NCBI RefSeq assembly: GCF_013377785.1
Contig: NZ_JABXWT010000021.1
Coordinates: forward strand, 1 to 56,069
Direction of reading: 5' to 3'
DNA: 56,069 bases
Source: Ruegeria haliotis
GTDB lineage: Bacteria > Pseudomonadota > Alphaproteobacteria > Rhodobacterales > Rhodobacteraceae
Shown here: piece after piece, positions 1 to 8,641 of the stretch
Numbering within the stretch: position 1 is the stretch's first letter
Layout: every line of letters starts with the position of its first letter
Translations under genes and position numbers: made by a program
The notes under the pieces: generated by a model
The model's input: the letters and a program-made list of their open reading frames with translations, nothing else
Database searches by the model: none
What the model was told of the DNA's origin: nothing

Positions 1-73
1 TCTTCGCACCAATCTCCTGAATCGGCTTCTTCTGCGCCTCTCGGGCGATCTCAATGTCAGATTTGTAACTCAT
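1..73 (-). CDS. fhs: Formate-tetrahydrofolate ligase, N-terminal fragment (cut by window edge)
   Basis: Only the first 24 codons are inside the window. They start at an ATG at 73 and read MSYKSDIEIAREAQKKPIQE followed by IGAK, which matches the well-conserved N-terminus of formate-tetrahydrofolate ligases (pattern xDIEIAxxxxxxPIxEIG). A GGGAG ribosome-binding site precedes the ATG. The enzyme interconverts formate and 10-formyl-tetrahydrofolate in the cytoplasm. Its place next to a demethylase-type operon fits disposal of methyl groups carried on tetrahydrofolate. The call rests on a short N-terminus, so it is good but not certain. Confidence 0.75.
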   Translation of the reverse strand, partial: MSYKSDIEIAREAQKKPIQEIGAK

Positions 74-224
74 TGGGTCTTGGACTCCCTGCAAAAGTAG
101 GCCGAATACATCCGGCTCAAAATTATAAACTTTCTTTAGGGTAAATAAATATTCCCTTTGGTCAACCTTGGAATCATATCGACCCAAAGGAACGTAAAAA
201 TTCGCACATGACTATGCCAAAGAT

Positions 225-1205
225 TCACGCGTAACGTTTGCGCCCTGCGCTGAGTCCCAACAACCATTCTTCTACGATATGCCGCTCCGGGAACGCCTTG
301 TGTGTCGGACTTTTAAGCAGGTAATATCCCGACCGCGTTCGTACGGATGCATGTTGGTTTGGCCTGACCAATGCGCCGCTCTCAAGCAGTGGGTCAACAA
401 GATGAGCCCACCCCAAGGCTACTCCCAGACCATCGACCGCAGCCTGTACCGACAACGGATAGGTGTTGAAGGCCACAGCGCGCTCCATCAATGACGTTGA
501 AACACCATTGCCGCTGAGCCATGTGCGCCATGTCATCCATTCTGCATGACCGCTGGTTACTTCAATAAGATCCAGCTGCGACAGCGCGGTTAGATCTGCT
601 GCACTAGGATTTCGCTTAAGGTACTCGGGGCTACACACCGGGAAAATAGTTTCCCCAAACAGAAGCTGTGCCTCGTATCCGGGCCAGTCGCCATCCCCGC
701 GCAATATCGTCAGGTCCATCGAATCCGACAAACATTCCGCGTCACTGTCAGACGATACCAGTGAGATACGGATACGGCCATTAGACTTGTTGAACTTGCG
801 AAGCTGCGGCATCAGCCAGAGGGACGCGACAGAGTTGGTCGCAGAGATCGAGACCGTGTTGGCCTGATGTTTGGCTAACATATCGCGACTGACATCCCGC
901 ATCAGGTCCAGCGATTTTTCTACGGTTGCCAACAAAATGGCCCCCTGCTGTGTCAGGGAAACCGAGCGGTGACCCCTTACAAACAACGGCACATCATAAT
1001 GTTGTTCCAGCAACCGTACCTTGCGGCTGATTGCAGTCTCCGAGATATTGAGCACCTTGCTGGCCTGCGCAAAACTCTGCGCCTTTGCGGCCGCCTCAAA
1101 GGCCAAAAGATAGTCGAGCGGCGGAAGGACTTTCCCGGTGATTGGCGCTTTCTGTGGCATTTGAGGGCGGATTCCCGAGCTGGATGTAGTCGAAGTCAAA
1201 AACAT
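225..1205 (-). CDS. LysR-family transcriptional regulator (GcvA-like)
   Basis: A 326-residue protein with an N-terminal winged helix-turn-helix (about residues 28-90; LLAFEAAAKAQSFAQASK followed by the recognition helix ETAISRKVRLLE) and a C-terminal periplasmic-binding-like effector domain. Domain order and size are those of LysR regulators, and the sequence style resembles the GcvA branch. It is transcribed divergently from the binding-protein gene that starts at 1400, the usual arrangement for a LysR protein controlling its neighbour, so it probably regulates the transport/demethylation operon and perhaps itself. The N-terminus has about 25 extra residues before the DNA-binding domain. A start at the internal Met (MPQKAP) is equally possible. 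The effector is unknown. Confidence 0.9.
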   Translation of the reverse strand: MFLTSTTSSSGIRPQMPQKAPITGKVLPPLDYLLAFEAAAKAQSFAQASKVLNISETAISRKVRLLEQHYDVPLFVRGHRSVSLTQQGAILLATVEKSLDLMRDVSRDMLAKHQANTVSISATNSVASLWLMPQLRKFNKSNGRIRISLVSSDSDAECLSDSMDLTILRGDGDWPGYEAQLLFGETIFPVCSPEYLKRNPSAADLTALSQLDLIEVTSGHAEWMTWRTWLSGNGVSTSLMERAVAFNTYPLSVQAAVDGLGVALGWAHLVDPLLESGALVRPNQHASVRTRSGYYLLKSPTHKAFPERHIVEEWLLGLSAGRKRYA

Positions 1206-1399
1206 TTGCCTGCTTTACCTGGCATCTGATCAGGCAACCAACTGTTAAGATAGCAAAAAATCATACTAGCCTCAAGAAATTATGGCCAAAGCCCCTCAAA
1301 TCTCTGTTCTGCGCCTTAAGCGATTCTGGGCAGAATGCACAAATTCGGGGCCGGAAGAGTCCTCAAACCAATAAAATGAACGTCACTCAGGGAGCGAAC
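1206..1399. promoter_or_regulatory. Divergent intergenic region between LysR gene and transporter operon
   Basis: About 190 bp separate the two divergent starts and must contain both promoters and, by LysR convention, an operator. The segment is AT-richer than its surroundings. I did not find one clearly superior -35/-10 pair or an unambiguous T-N11-A box by eye, so only the region is annotated. The downstream gene has a GGGAG Shine-Dalgarno just before the ATG at 1400. Confidence 0.45.
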
Positions 1400-2350
1400 A
1401 TGAAACTTACAAACCTACTTTCTGCTGCAACCTTGGCAGCAGTAGCGGGAACCGGGGCGATTGCCGAAGACAGCAGCGATCCGATCGTCATCCCAATTCA
1501 CAACTGGTCCAGCCAGATCGTGATGTCGAACGTTGCCGGCCTGATCTTCGCAGAGATGGGCAACAACGTCGAATACGTCACCACAGACAGCCAGGCGGTC
1601 TATGAATCGGTACGTCTGGGCGATGTGGCACTGGAGATGGAAGTCTGGGAAGGCGCGTTTGGCGCATCCTACCGGGCGGCATTGGAAAAGGGTGGCCTGC
1701 ATGATGCGGGCGATCATGACGCGGTCACACGTGAGGATTGGTGGTATCCGATGTGGACCAAGGACTCCTGCCCGGGCCTGCCCGATTGGGAAGCTTTGAA
1801 CGACTGTGCGCACTTGTTCGCCACGGCCGAGACTGGTGACAAAGGCCGTTATCTGGATGGTCCGGTCGACTGGTTGAAGCATGGTAAAGAACGGGCCGAA
1901 GCGCTGGATCTGAACTTTACCGTTATCAATGCGGGTTCCGCCGCAGCCCTGTGGGCCGAGATCGGCGCAGCAGAAGCGGATAAAAAACCGGTTCTGGTGT
2001 TCAACTGGACGCCCAACTTTGCCGAGGCGGTTTGGCCGGGTGAATTTGTCGAGTTTCCAGCATGGGAAGATGGCTGCGACAAGGATCCGGCCAAGGGTCC
2101 GAACCCTGATGCCCTGTATGATTGCGGCAACCCTGCCTCTGGCTACCTGAAAAAGGCGGCGTGGGATGGTATGAAAGACAAATGGCCAGCCGCATATTGC
2201 GCCCTGACCGAGATTTCTTTCACCAACCCTCAGATTGCAGAGATGGCCAAGCTGGTCGACACAGATGAGCTTGAGCCGGAAGAAGCCGCCGAAGAATGGC
2301 TGGACGCGAACCGCGCTGTTGTTGATCCCTGGATCAGCGCCTGCAGCTGA
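1400..2350 (+). CDS. proX: Glycine betaine/proline-type ABC transporter substrate-binding protein (OpuAC/ProX family)
   Basis: A periplasmic binding protein of 316 residues when started at the ATG at 1400, which directly follows a GGGAG site. The ATG 24 bp upstream in the same frame lacks one. Residues 1-23 (MKLTNLLSAATLAAVAGTGA) form a signal peptide ending before EDSSDP. The mature protein has the OpuAC pattern: an early IPIHNW segment, DVALEMEVWEGAFG, and many Trp residues (WWYPMW) suited to an aromatic cage for a quaternary ammonium. It is first in an operon with ATPase, permease and demethylase-like fusion. The substrate may be glycine betaine or another N-methylated osmolyte such as carnitine or homarine, and sequence alone does not decide this. 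Confidence 0.88.
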   Translation: MKLTNLLSAATLAAVAGTGAIAEDSSDPIVIPIHNWSSQIVMSNVAGLIFAEMGNNVEYVTTDSQAVYESVRLGDVALEMEVWEGAFGASYRAALEKGGLHDAGDHDAVTREDWWYPMWTKDSCPGLPDWEALNDCAHLFATAETGDKGRYLDGPVDWLKHGKERAEALDLNFTVINAGSAAALWAEIGAAEADKKPVLVFNWTPNFAEAVWPGEFVEFPAWEDGCDKDPAKGPNPDALYDCGNPASGYLKKAAWDGMKDKWPAAYCALTEISFTNPQIAEMAKLVDTDELEPEEAAEEWLDANRAVVDPWISACS

Positions 2351-2435
2351 TAGTCTGGCTACAGACACCGAAACTGGCGCGGCTTTGAACATCTCAGCGA
2401 TGCAAGGCCGCGCTCAACAAGAAAGAAAGGCAGCC

Positions 2436-3464
2436 ATGTCCGTCACAGCGCCTGTCATCTCAGCAAGAAATGTTTGGAAACTGTTTGGGCCTTCGCCAGA
2501 GAGCTACCTGAAGTCCCTGCCCGTTGGTCGCAGTTTTGATGAGATCCGTGCAGATGGATATATCGCAGGGGTCAAGGATGTCTCGATCGAGGTTGGTCGT
2601 GGCGAAATGCTGGTCATCATGGGGCTGTCAGGATCAGGCAAGTCGACGCTGGTGCGGTGTTTTTCGCGCCTGCACGATATTACAGGCGGAACGATTGAGG
2701 TTGATGGTCAGGACATTATGAGCCTGAGCGAGCGCGACCTGATTGAACTGCGCCGAAGCAAGATGGGAATGGTGTTCCAGTCTTTTGGCCTACTGCCGCA
2801 TCGTACGGTTCTGGACAACGTAGCGTTCCCTCTGGAAATGCGCGGACAGGATCGCCACGACCGGCGTGAGCGTGCGCTGGAAGTCATCAAGCTGGTCGGC
2901 CTTGAGGGTCGTGAAGAATACTTCCCTCGCGAACTGAGCGGTGGCCAACAACAAAGGGTGGGCATTGCTCGATCATTGGCCATTGAGCCGGATATCTGGT
3001 TTCTGGATGAGCCTTTCTCGGCGCTCGACCCGCTGATCCGCCGTGAAATGCAGGATGAATTCTTGCGTCTGCAAGAGATGCTAGGAAAAACCATTGTCTT
3101 TATCACACACGATTTTGACGAAGCACTGCGTTTGGCTGACCGGATTGCGATCATGCGCAATGGCGCGGTCGAACAATGTGATACGCCCGACAAGATCGTG
3201 ATGAACCCTGCCACCGAATATGTGGCCAAGTTTACCGAAGACATCGACAAAGCCCGGGTCGTCCATGCGAAAGGGCTGGCGAAACCGGTGAACGGGCACG
3301 CTTTGGAAGGCGCGCCGATCAATGGCGGCTCGACCATTCATGAATTGGCCCGGGTGCTGGTTAATGACAACCGCATCCTGTTGCCGGTCGCGGATGACAA
3401 AGGCGTTGTTACCGGTGTTCTGGAACGTGACACAGCACTGAATATTCTGCTTGGAGCCGAATGA
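2436..3464 (+). CDS. proV: Betaine-type ABC transporter ATPase with C-terminal CBS-like region
   Basis: The start is set at the ATG at 2436 (MSVTAPVISARNVWKLFG), giving 342 residues. The longer upstream reading runs through the proX coding region and is not credible. It shows Walker A GLSGSGKS, the signature LSGGQQQR, Walker B IWFLDEP and the H-loop FITHDFDEA. After the ATPase core (about 1-270) comes a tail with a CBS-like half (ILLPVADDKGVVTGVLERD), as in ProV/OpuAA, where CBS domains sense ionic strength. It energises uptake by the fused permease and overlaps it by 4 bp (ATGA), so translation is coupled. The gap to proX is 85 bp. Confidence 0.93.
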   Translation: MSVTAPVISARNVWKLFGPSPESYLKSLPVGRSFDEIRADGYIAGVKDVSIEVGRGEMLVIMGLSGSGKSTLVRCFSRLHDITGGTIEVDGQDIMSLSERDLIELRRSKMGMVFQSFGLLPHRTVLDNVAFPLEMRGQDRHDRRERALEVIKLVGLEGREEYFPRELSGGQQQRVGIARSLAIEPDIWFLDEPFSALDPLIRREMQDEFLRLQEMLGKTIVFITHDFDEALRLADRIAIMRNGAVEQCDTPDKIVMNPATEYVAKFTEDIDKARVVHAKGLAKPVNGHALEGAPINGGSTIHELARVLVNDNRILLPVADDKGVVTGVLERDTALNILLGAE

Positions 3465-5446
3465 TGGCAACGCTGTCCACCGAAATACCGGGCACATCAG
3501 ACAAGTCATGGGGGCGTACCAGAGTTGTCACCGCGCTGTTGGTCACCGCCTTGGCGTTGATCCTCGCCAAGGCCGTCGGAATTTTGCCCGAATGGCTTAA
3601 CCGCATCCCCGAGGCGGCAATACCGCCGACGGCGCAGGTTCTGGATGTGATTTTCAACTTCATTCAAAACGACCTCGGCCTGATCTATGTCACCCGCTTT
3701 ATCGCTGAAGGCCCGCTTGAATTCCTGCTGGATACGTCGGCGAACCTTTTGGAAGGCAAGCGCCGTTGGCCTTATCTGGGCCCGATCCCATGGTCTGCAA
3801 TCGCCGTTGTGGCAGCTGTTGTCGGCTATGCCGTAGGTGGGTGGAGGCTGGCTGCGTTGGGTGCGGGAACCTTTATCTGGACCGCGGCAATCGGGCAGTG
3901 GAAAATCGCCATGCAGACGATGTCTGTCATTGTGGTTGCGGCGCCTTTGGCCTTTCTGCTGGGCTTAGTTTTGGGTATCGCTGCCTGGAAATACGGCTGG
4001 TTCGAGCGGATGTTGAAGCCCATCCTGTCCGTGCTGCAAACCCTGCCCTTCTTCACTTATCTGTTGCCAGCGGTGATCTTCTTTAAGGTCGGACCGACAG
4101 CAGGGGCTGTCGCAACGATTACCTTTGCCATACCGCCGATGATATTGATGACCACTCTGGGTCTCAAGAAGGTCAGCCCCGAAGTGATCGAAGCCGGGCA
4201 GATGTCCGGCTGCACCCGCTGGCAGATGCTGCGCCATGTCTATGTTCCTGCGGCGCGTACCGAAGTTCTGGTTGGCGTCAATCAGGTCATCATGCTGTGT
4301 CTGGCAATGGTGGTTCTGACTGCCTTTATCGGCATGCCGGGCCTAGGTGCCAAATTGCTGGCAATGATGGGTAGCTTCAAACTGGGCCGGTCGTTCGAGA
4401 TTGGTGTTACCATTGTTCTTCTGGCCGTCACGCTTGATCGGATGTCAAAAGCCTGGGTCGTCAAGCAGCCTGTTCACTTCGAACGTGGCACACCTTGGTG
4501 GAAGCGGCACCAGATTTCGCTGGTCGCGCTGGGTCTGTTCGTTGGGTTTATCCTGCTGTCGCAATTGTTCCCGATCTTGGCCGAAGTAGGCCGCAAGCAA
4601 CACCTGAGCCAGGGCAAGGAGATCGACGTCATAATCAAGTCGTTCCTGGCTCTGGATGCCATCAAAGGAACAACCGAATGGTTGCGCTGGTTTCTGAACG
4701 TCAAGGTGCTGATCCCGTTCCGCAACACACTTTTGGCAATCCCAACGCCAGCCTTCATCCTGCTGGTTGTCTCCTTCGCCTATTGGGTCGGTGGTCGTAA
4801 GCCCGGTATCTATGCCGCGATATTCTTTACGATCGTCGCCTTTTCAGGCTGGTGGGATCGGTCGGTCATCACGCTTTACACCGTGATCTCGGCAGTTGCG
4901 CTGGCGACGTTGATCGGAATTCCGTTGGGTGTAATTGCAGCCCGATCCGCGCATTGGTCCAAGAGCATCCTGCTAGCGTGCGACACGGCGCAGACCTTCC
5001 CCAGCTTTATCTATCTGATCCCCGCGATCATGCTGTTCGGCGTCAACGACGTGGCAGTTGTGTTCTCGATCCTGATTTTCGCCGCCGTGCCTTTGATCCG
5101 CTATACCATCATCGGTCTCAGCAGCGTTCCGCCCGAAATGACCGAAGCGGCGGATATGTCCGGCTCCACCCGCCACCAAAAGCTGATGTCAGTGCAGTTC
5201 CCGCTGGCATTGCCGACAATGGCTGTTGGGTTCAATCAGGCAATCATGTTCGCTTTCTTCATGGTCATCATCGCAGCGTTCATTGGTACGCAGGATCTGG
5301 GTCAGGAACTGCAACGCACGCTTGCAGGTACTGAACTAGGAAAGAACTTTGTTCTGGGCCTGAATGTGTCGCTCATGGCGCTGACCTTTGACATGGCAAT
5401 CAGCAGCTGGACTGAGGCGCGCAAGCGCGCCTTGGGTCTGGACTAA
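3461..5446 (+). CDS. proW: Betaine-type ABC transporter permease, two ProW domains fused
   Basis: An inner-membrane protein of 661 residues with two tandem BPD-type permease domains. The first carries its EAA-like loop at VIEAGQMSGCTRWQMLRHV and the second at MTEAADMSGSTRHQKLMSV, so both half-transporters lie in one chain. Each half has about six hydrophobic helices, and they are joined by a region with a further hydrophobic stretch near residues 345-365. Most ProW proteins carry one such domain. The double form occurs in several alphaproteobacterial and other betaine-family systems and lets one polypeptide serve both ATPase subunits. It overlaps proV by 4 bp and is followed after 14 bp by the DUF1989-GcvT gene. 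Confidence 0.92.
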   Translation: MMATLSTEIPGTSDKSWGRTRVVTALLVTALALILAKAVGILPEWLNRIPEAAIPPTAQVLDVIFNFIQNDLGLIYVTRFIAEGPLEFLLDTSANLLEGKRRWPYLGPIPWSAIAVVAAVVGYAVGGWRLAALGAGTFIWTAAIGQWKIAMQTMSVIVVAAPLAFLLGLVLGIAAWKYGWFERMLKPILSVLQTLPFFTYLLPAVIFFKVGPTAGAVATITFAIPPMILMTTLGLKKVSPEVIEAGQMSGCTRWQMLRHVYVPAARTEVLVGVNQVIMLCLAMVVLTAFIGMPGLGAKLLAMMGSFKLGRSFEIGVTIVLLAVTLDRMSKAWVVKQPVHFERGTPWWKRHQISLVALGLFVGFILLSQLFPILAEVGRKQHLSQGKEIDVIIKSFLALDAIKGTTEWLRWFLNVKVLIPFRNTLLAIPTPAFILLVVSFAYWVGGRKPGIYAAIFFTIVAFSGWWDRSVITLYTVISAVALATLIGIPLGVIAARSAHWSKSILLACDTAQTFPSFIYLIPAIMLFGVNDVAVVFSILIFAAVPLIRYTIIGLSSVPPEMTEAADMSGSTRHQKLMSVQFPLALPTMAVGFNQAIMFAFFMVIIAAFIGTQDLGQELQRTLAGTELGKNFVLGLNVSLMALTFDMAISSWTEARKRALGLD

Positions 5447-5460
5447 CCGGAGTATCGAAG

Positions 5461-7860
5461 ATGAACGTTCAGCCAGTCTTTGAGGTGCCGTTCGAGCGCA
5501 GCGGGGTTCTTGCCCCCGGTCTGCCTATCTTGCCACATGGAACCGAACGCCATCCTGTTCCCGGCTTGGGTTCGCGCGCGGTTCCGGTATCTAGGGGTGA
5601 CACGATCACGCTGCTGGATCGAGACGGCATGCAGCCAGCAGAGATGGTATTCTTTGCGCCCGATCGAAGTTCTGACGCGGCGATGCTGGGCGTGCAAGGT
5701 TGTGGGCGCCCCGAAGGGGTGATCGCAACATTGGCAAACGGATCCGCCTCGGGCAGGAAAGTTCTGCGTGCCCTGGAGATTGCCGGATTTGATATCGGCC
5801 AAGGCGATGCAATCCGGGCTTTCTCGGACGGGTCGCGCCCCGGCGACATGGTGACCTTCATAGCTGAAAACGATGGTCTTTTGATCGTCGCTGCACCCGG
5901 TGAGGCGATGCGTCCGGAAGACAACAATCCTCCGACAGAGATCATCCTGTATATCCAGCGCGCAGCACCAGGGTTGGAGAAACCCGATGTGGGGCCACCC
6001 GATCCACTGGCCGACCCGCTAAAGGACATCAATATTCAGCCAGGCAACGCTCGGTCCTATGAGGTGAAAGCCGGAGAGTTCATCCAGATCGTGGATATTC
6101 GCGGGCGCGAGTGTTCGGATTTTCAGGCCTTCAGCCGCCGCGCGCTGGATCAGGGGGTCGAACGCGAGATTGATCCCACCACGACCCGCAGCTTGATGGG
6201 CAGTCTCTATCCGCAACCCGGGATCTTCTCGAAATACTGGTCCGTGGACCAAGAACCTCTGGTCGAGATCGTGCAGGATACATGCGGGCGCCATGACACC
6301 TTCGGCCTCGCCTGTACCGCGCGATATTACGAAGATCTCGGTTATCCGGGTCATGTGAACTGTTCGGACAATATCAACAAGGACCTGAACCAATATGGCA
6401 TCAGACCCCGCGCTGGTTGGCCTGCAATCAACTTCTTTTTCAACACGATGCTGGATGACACCAACACCATTGGGATGGATGATCCCTGGTCCCGGCCAGG
6501 CGATTTCGTCCTGCTGCGCGCGCTGACGGACTTGGTTTGTGTCAGCACTGGCTGCCCCTGCGACATCGATCCAGCAAATGGCTGGAACCCAACCGATATT
6601 CAGGTGCGAACCTACAAAGCAACCGAGGATTTCAAACGATCCTCCGGCTATAGAAAATCTGCGGAGGCGGATGTGGAAGAAACCAAGAAAACAGCATTTC
6701 ATGACTGCTTTGCACGGCACACACGTGATTTCGTCGAATACAACGGCTACTGGCTGCCTAACACGATGACCAATCACGGCGCGATTGCCGAATATTGGGC
6801 CTGCCGGGACAAGGTCGCCGTGATGGACCTGAGCCCGCTGCGGAAATACGAGGTCGTCGGGCCGGACGCCGAAGAGCTGATGCAGCTCTGCGTGACCCGC
6901 AACATGAAAAAGCTGAGCGTTGGGCAGGTCGTATACACAGCCATGTGTTATGAACACGGCGGTATGATCGATGATGGTACAGTCTACCGGCTGGGCGAGA
7001 CCAATTTTCGCTGGATTGGAGGCAATGACACCAGCGGTTTGTGGCTGCAGGAACAGGCGCTCAAACGCAATATGAATGTCTGGGTGCGTAATTCGACGGA
7101 CCAGCTACACAACATCGCCGTTCAGGGGCGGTACAGCCGCGACATCCTGTCGAAGATCTTCTGGACGCCGCCTCAGCAACCGACAATCGATGAACTGCCA
7201 TGGTTCCGGCTTACCGTTGCGAGGGTTGGCGACGTACAGGGAAAATCAGTCGTGATCTCACGGACCGGGTATTCCGGTGAACTGGGTTATGAGATCTTCT
7301 GTCACCCCAAGGATGCCGTCGAAATTTTCGACCGCGTCTGGGAGGTAGGACAGGATTACGGAATTGCGCCGCTCGGTCTTGCCGCACTGGACATGTTGCG
7401 GATCGAAGGTGGTTTGATCTTTGCCGGGTCTGAATTCGACGATCAAACCGATCCCTTCGAGGCAGGCATCGGCTTCACTGTACCGCTGAAATCAAAGCCC
7501 GACGATTTTATCGGGCGGGCAGCGATTGAAGAACGCAAGGCCCATCCTCATCGCAAACTGGTTGGTTTCGAGATCGAGGGAGGGACGGTCCCCTCGCCCA
7601 GCGACTGTGTGCGTGTAGGAAAAGCGCAGGTTGGAGAGATTACCAGCGCGATGAAATCACCCATTCTGGGCAAGGTCATCGCGTTGGGCCGGGTTTCGGT
7701 CACTCATGCTACGGTTGGGGCTGACATTGAAATCGGGCAACTGGACGGTCAGCAAAAGCGTCTGAAAGCCAAAATCGTTCCTTTTCCGCATTTTGACCCG
7801 ACAAAGGAACGCGTGAAGGGTAACTATTCATACGTTGATGTTCCTGATGCAGCAGAATGA
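5461..7860 (+). CDS. DUF1989 / glycine-cleavage-T fusion protein, probable tetrahydrofolate-dependent demethylase
   Basis: A 799-residue fusion. Residues about 1-180 form a beta-rich segment that resembles a degenerate DUF1989 half. Residues about 190-390 are a clear DUF1989 (urea-carboxylase-associated) domain with VDIRGRECSDFQAF, CGRHDTFGLACTARYYEDLG and CPCDIDPANGWNPTDIQVR. From about 415 to the end runs a GcvT/aminomethyltransferase fold: VAVMDLSPLRKYEVVGPDA, the SRTGYSGELGYEIF strand and the C-terminal barrel. GcvT relatives move methyl or aminomethyl groups to tetrahydrofolate. Lying 14 bp after a betaine-type transporter and near fhs, the protein most likely demethylates the imported compound in the cytoplasm. 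The substrate is not established. The 14-bp gap and shared strand place it in the same transcript. Confidence 0.88.
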   Translation: MNVQPVFEVPFERSGVLAPGLPILPHGTERHPVPGLGSRAVPVSRGDTITLLDRDGMQPAEMVFFAPDRSSDAAMLGVQGCGRPEGVIATLANGSASGRKVLRALEIAGFDIGQGDAIRAFSDGSRPGDMVTFIAENDGLLIVAAPGEAMRPEDNNPPTEIILYIQRAAPGLEKPDVGPPDPLADPLKDINIQPGNARSYEVKAGEFIQIVDIRGRECSDFQAFSRRALDQGVEREIDPTTTRSLMGSLYPQPGIFSKYWSVDQEPLVEIVQDTCGRHDTFGLACTARYYEDLGYPGHVNCSDNINKDLNQYGIRPRAGWPAINFFFNTMLDDTNTIGMDDPWSRPGDFVLLRALTDLVCVSTGCPCDIDPANGWNPTDIQVRTYKATEDFKRSSGYRKSAEADVEETKKTAFHDCFARHTRDFVEYNGYWLPNTMTNHGAIAEYWACRDKVAVMDLSPLRKYEVVGPDAEELMQLCVTRNMKKLSVGQVVYTAMCYEHGGMIDDGTVYRLGETNFRWIGGNDTSGLWLQEQALKRNMNVWVRNSTDQLHNIAVQGRYSRDILSKIFWTPPQQPTIDELPWFRLTVARVGDVQGKSVVISRTGYSGELGYEIFCHPKDAVEIFDRVWEVGQDYGIAPLGLAALDMLRIEGGLIFAGSEFDDQTDPFEAGIGFTVPLKSKPDDFIGRAAIEERKAHPHRKLVGFEIEGGTVPSPSDCVRVGKAQVGEITSAMKSPILGKVIALGRVSVTHATVGADIEIGQLDGQQKRLKAKIVPFPHFDPTKERVKGNYSYVDVPDAAE

Positions 7861-7914
7861 CAACTCTTTGCCAAAAATATTGGTGAAAGGGAATCTCACG
7901 TCAGAGCGCAAGGT

Positions 7915-8418
7915 ATGCGATTGCTTGCCGTGCTAGAAGTGCGCGGCAATAGGAGTTCTGTCTGCCCCGCTCCAGCATCCGATATCGAACCTGACAACCG
8001 CGTCTCGTTGGATTTTTGGCTTGCACTTGTGACGATTATGTTCGTTCAACCAACTATTGGACTGGCTGCCGAATGCGCACAAATTTCTGCAATTGAAAGC
8101 TATGATGACACCGGGGTTGCGCCTTATGGGTCCGTATGCCAGCCATTTCGTGGCTTGGGTAATTCCAGTGGCGTTTCGTGTTATTGGGAATTTCAGTTCA
8201 GAAGCAATGAGGCCACAAGCTACTTCGACGACACATGGGCTGAAGTTGTGCGTTGTCGAGACGGCATGTCTTCTCCGAATGATGGGCCGGTCAATCACCC
8301 CGACAGCTATGAGCTTACAGAATTGAAAGCCGGAATCCGCGTCTATCGGGTTGCCATAAAAGACAAGGGCCAAGAGAAACGCACACTAGTTTTTCTGAGT
8401 GTCGAGTACAGCAATTGA
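7915..8418 (+). CDS. Small cysteine-containing secreted protein, unknown function
   Basis: The full reading gives 167 residues but its first 30 look non-native. A TTG at 8008 would give MDFWLALVTIMFVQPTIGLA, a convincing signal peptide cut before ECAQIS, and a mature protein of about 115 residues with several Cys (ECAQ, SVCQPF, VSCYW, VRCRDG) that could form disulfides in the periplasm. I do not recognise the family. It lies 54 bp after the demethylase-like gene but shares no evident role with it, and IS scraps begin 100 bp downstream. It may be a real exported protein with a mis-set start, or a relic. Confidence 0.45.
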   Translation: MRLLAVLEVRGNRSSVCPAPASDIEPDNRVSLDFWLALVTIMFVQPTIGLAAECAQISAIESYDDTGVAPYGSVCQPFRGLGNSSGVSCYWEFQFRSNEATSYFDDTWAEVVRCRDGMSSPNDGPVNHPDSYELTELKAGIRVYRVAIKDKGQEKRTLVFLSVEYSN

Positions 8419-8514
8419 GACGACCTACGCCCATTGTTCACATTTCACGATCGTGTTGCATGGATCGCCTAGCAGCGGTATCGCCAACATTCATTCTGAC
8501 ATGAGCGACGGTAG

Positions 8515-8641
8515 ATGCATCACAAATTCAATGATGTGGTAAAGAGCTGGGCTTCGCCACGCCGCAAAATGCGCGTTGGCCAGTCGCGTTACTCCGATCT
8601 GGCAATTGAGATCTGCCTCACTCTACGGGTCGTGTTTCGAC
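8515..8641 (+). pseudogene. N-terminal scrap of an IS5-type transposase, cut by the IS6 element
   Basis: From an ATG at 8515 the frame reads a W-x-SPRRKMRVGQSRYSDLAIE stretch followed by CLTLRVVF, the typical start of IS5/IS903-type transposases (basic linker, then RYSDxAIxxCLTLRxxF). The reading ends exactly at the left inverted repeat of the IS6-family element at 8642, and I see no continuation on the other side. It is a truncated fragment with no function. Confidence 0.65.

Noticed and set aside
1415..2392. Long minus-strand ORF opposite the binding-protein gene
   Set aside because: Its residue composition is that of an antisense shadow, it has no recognisable domain, and the opposite strand has a convincing gene.
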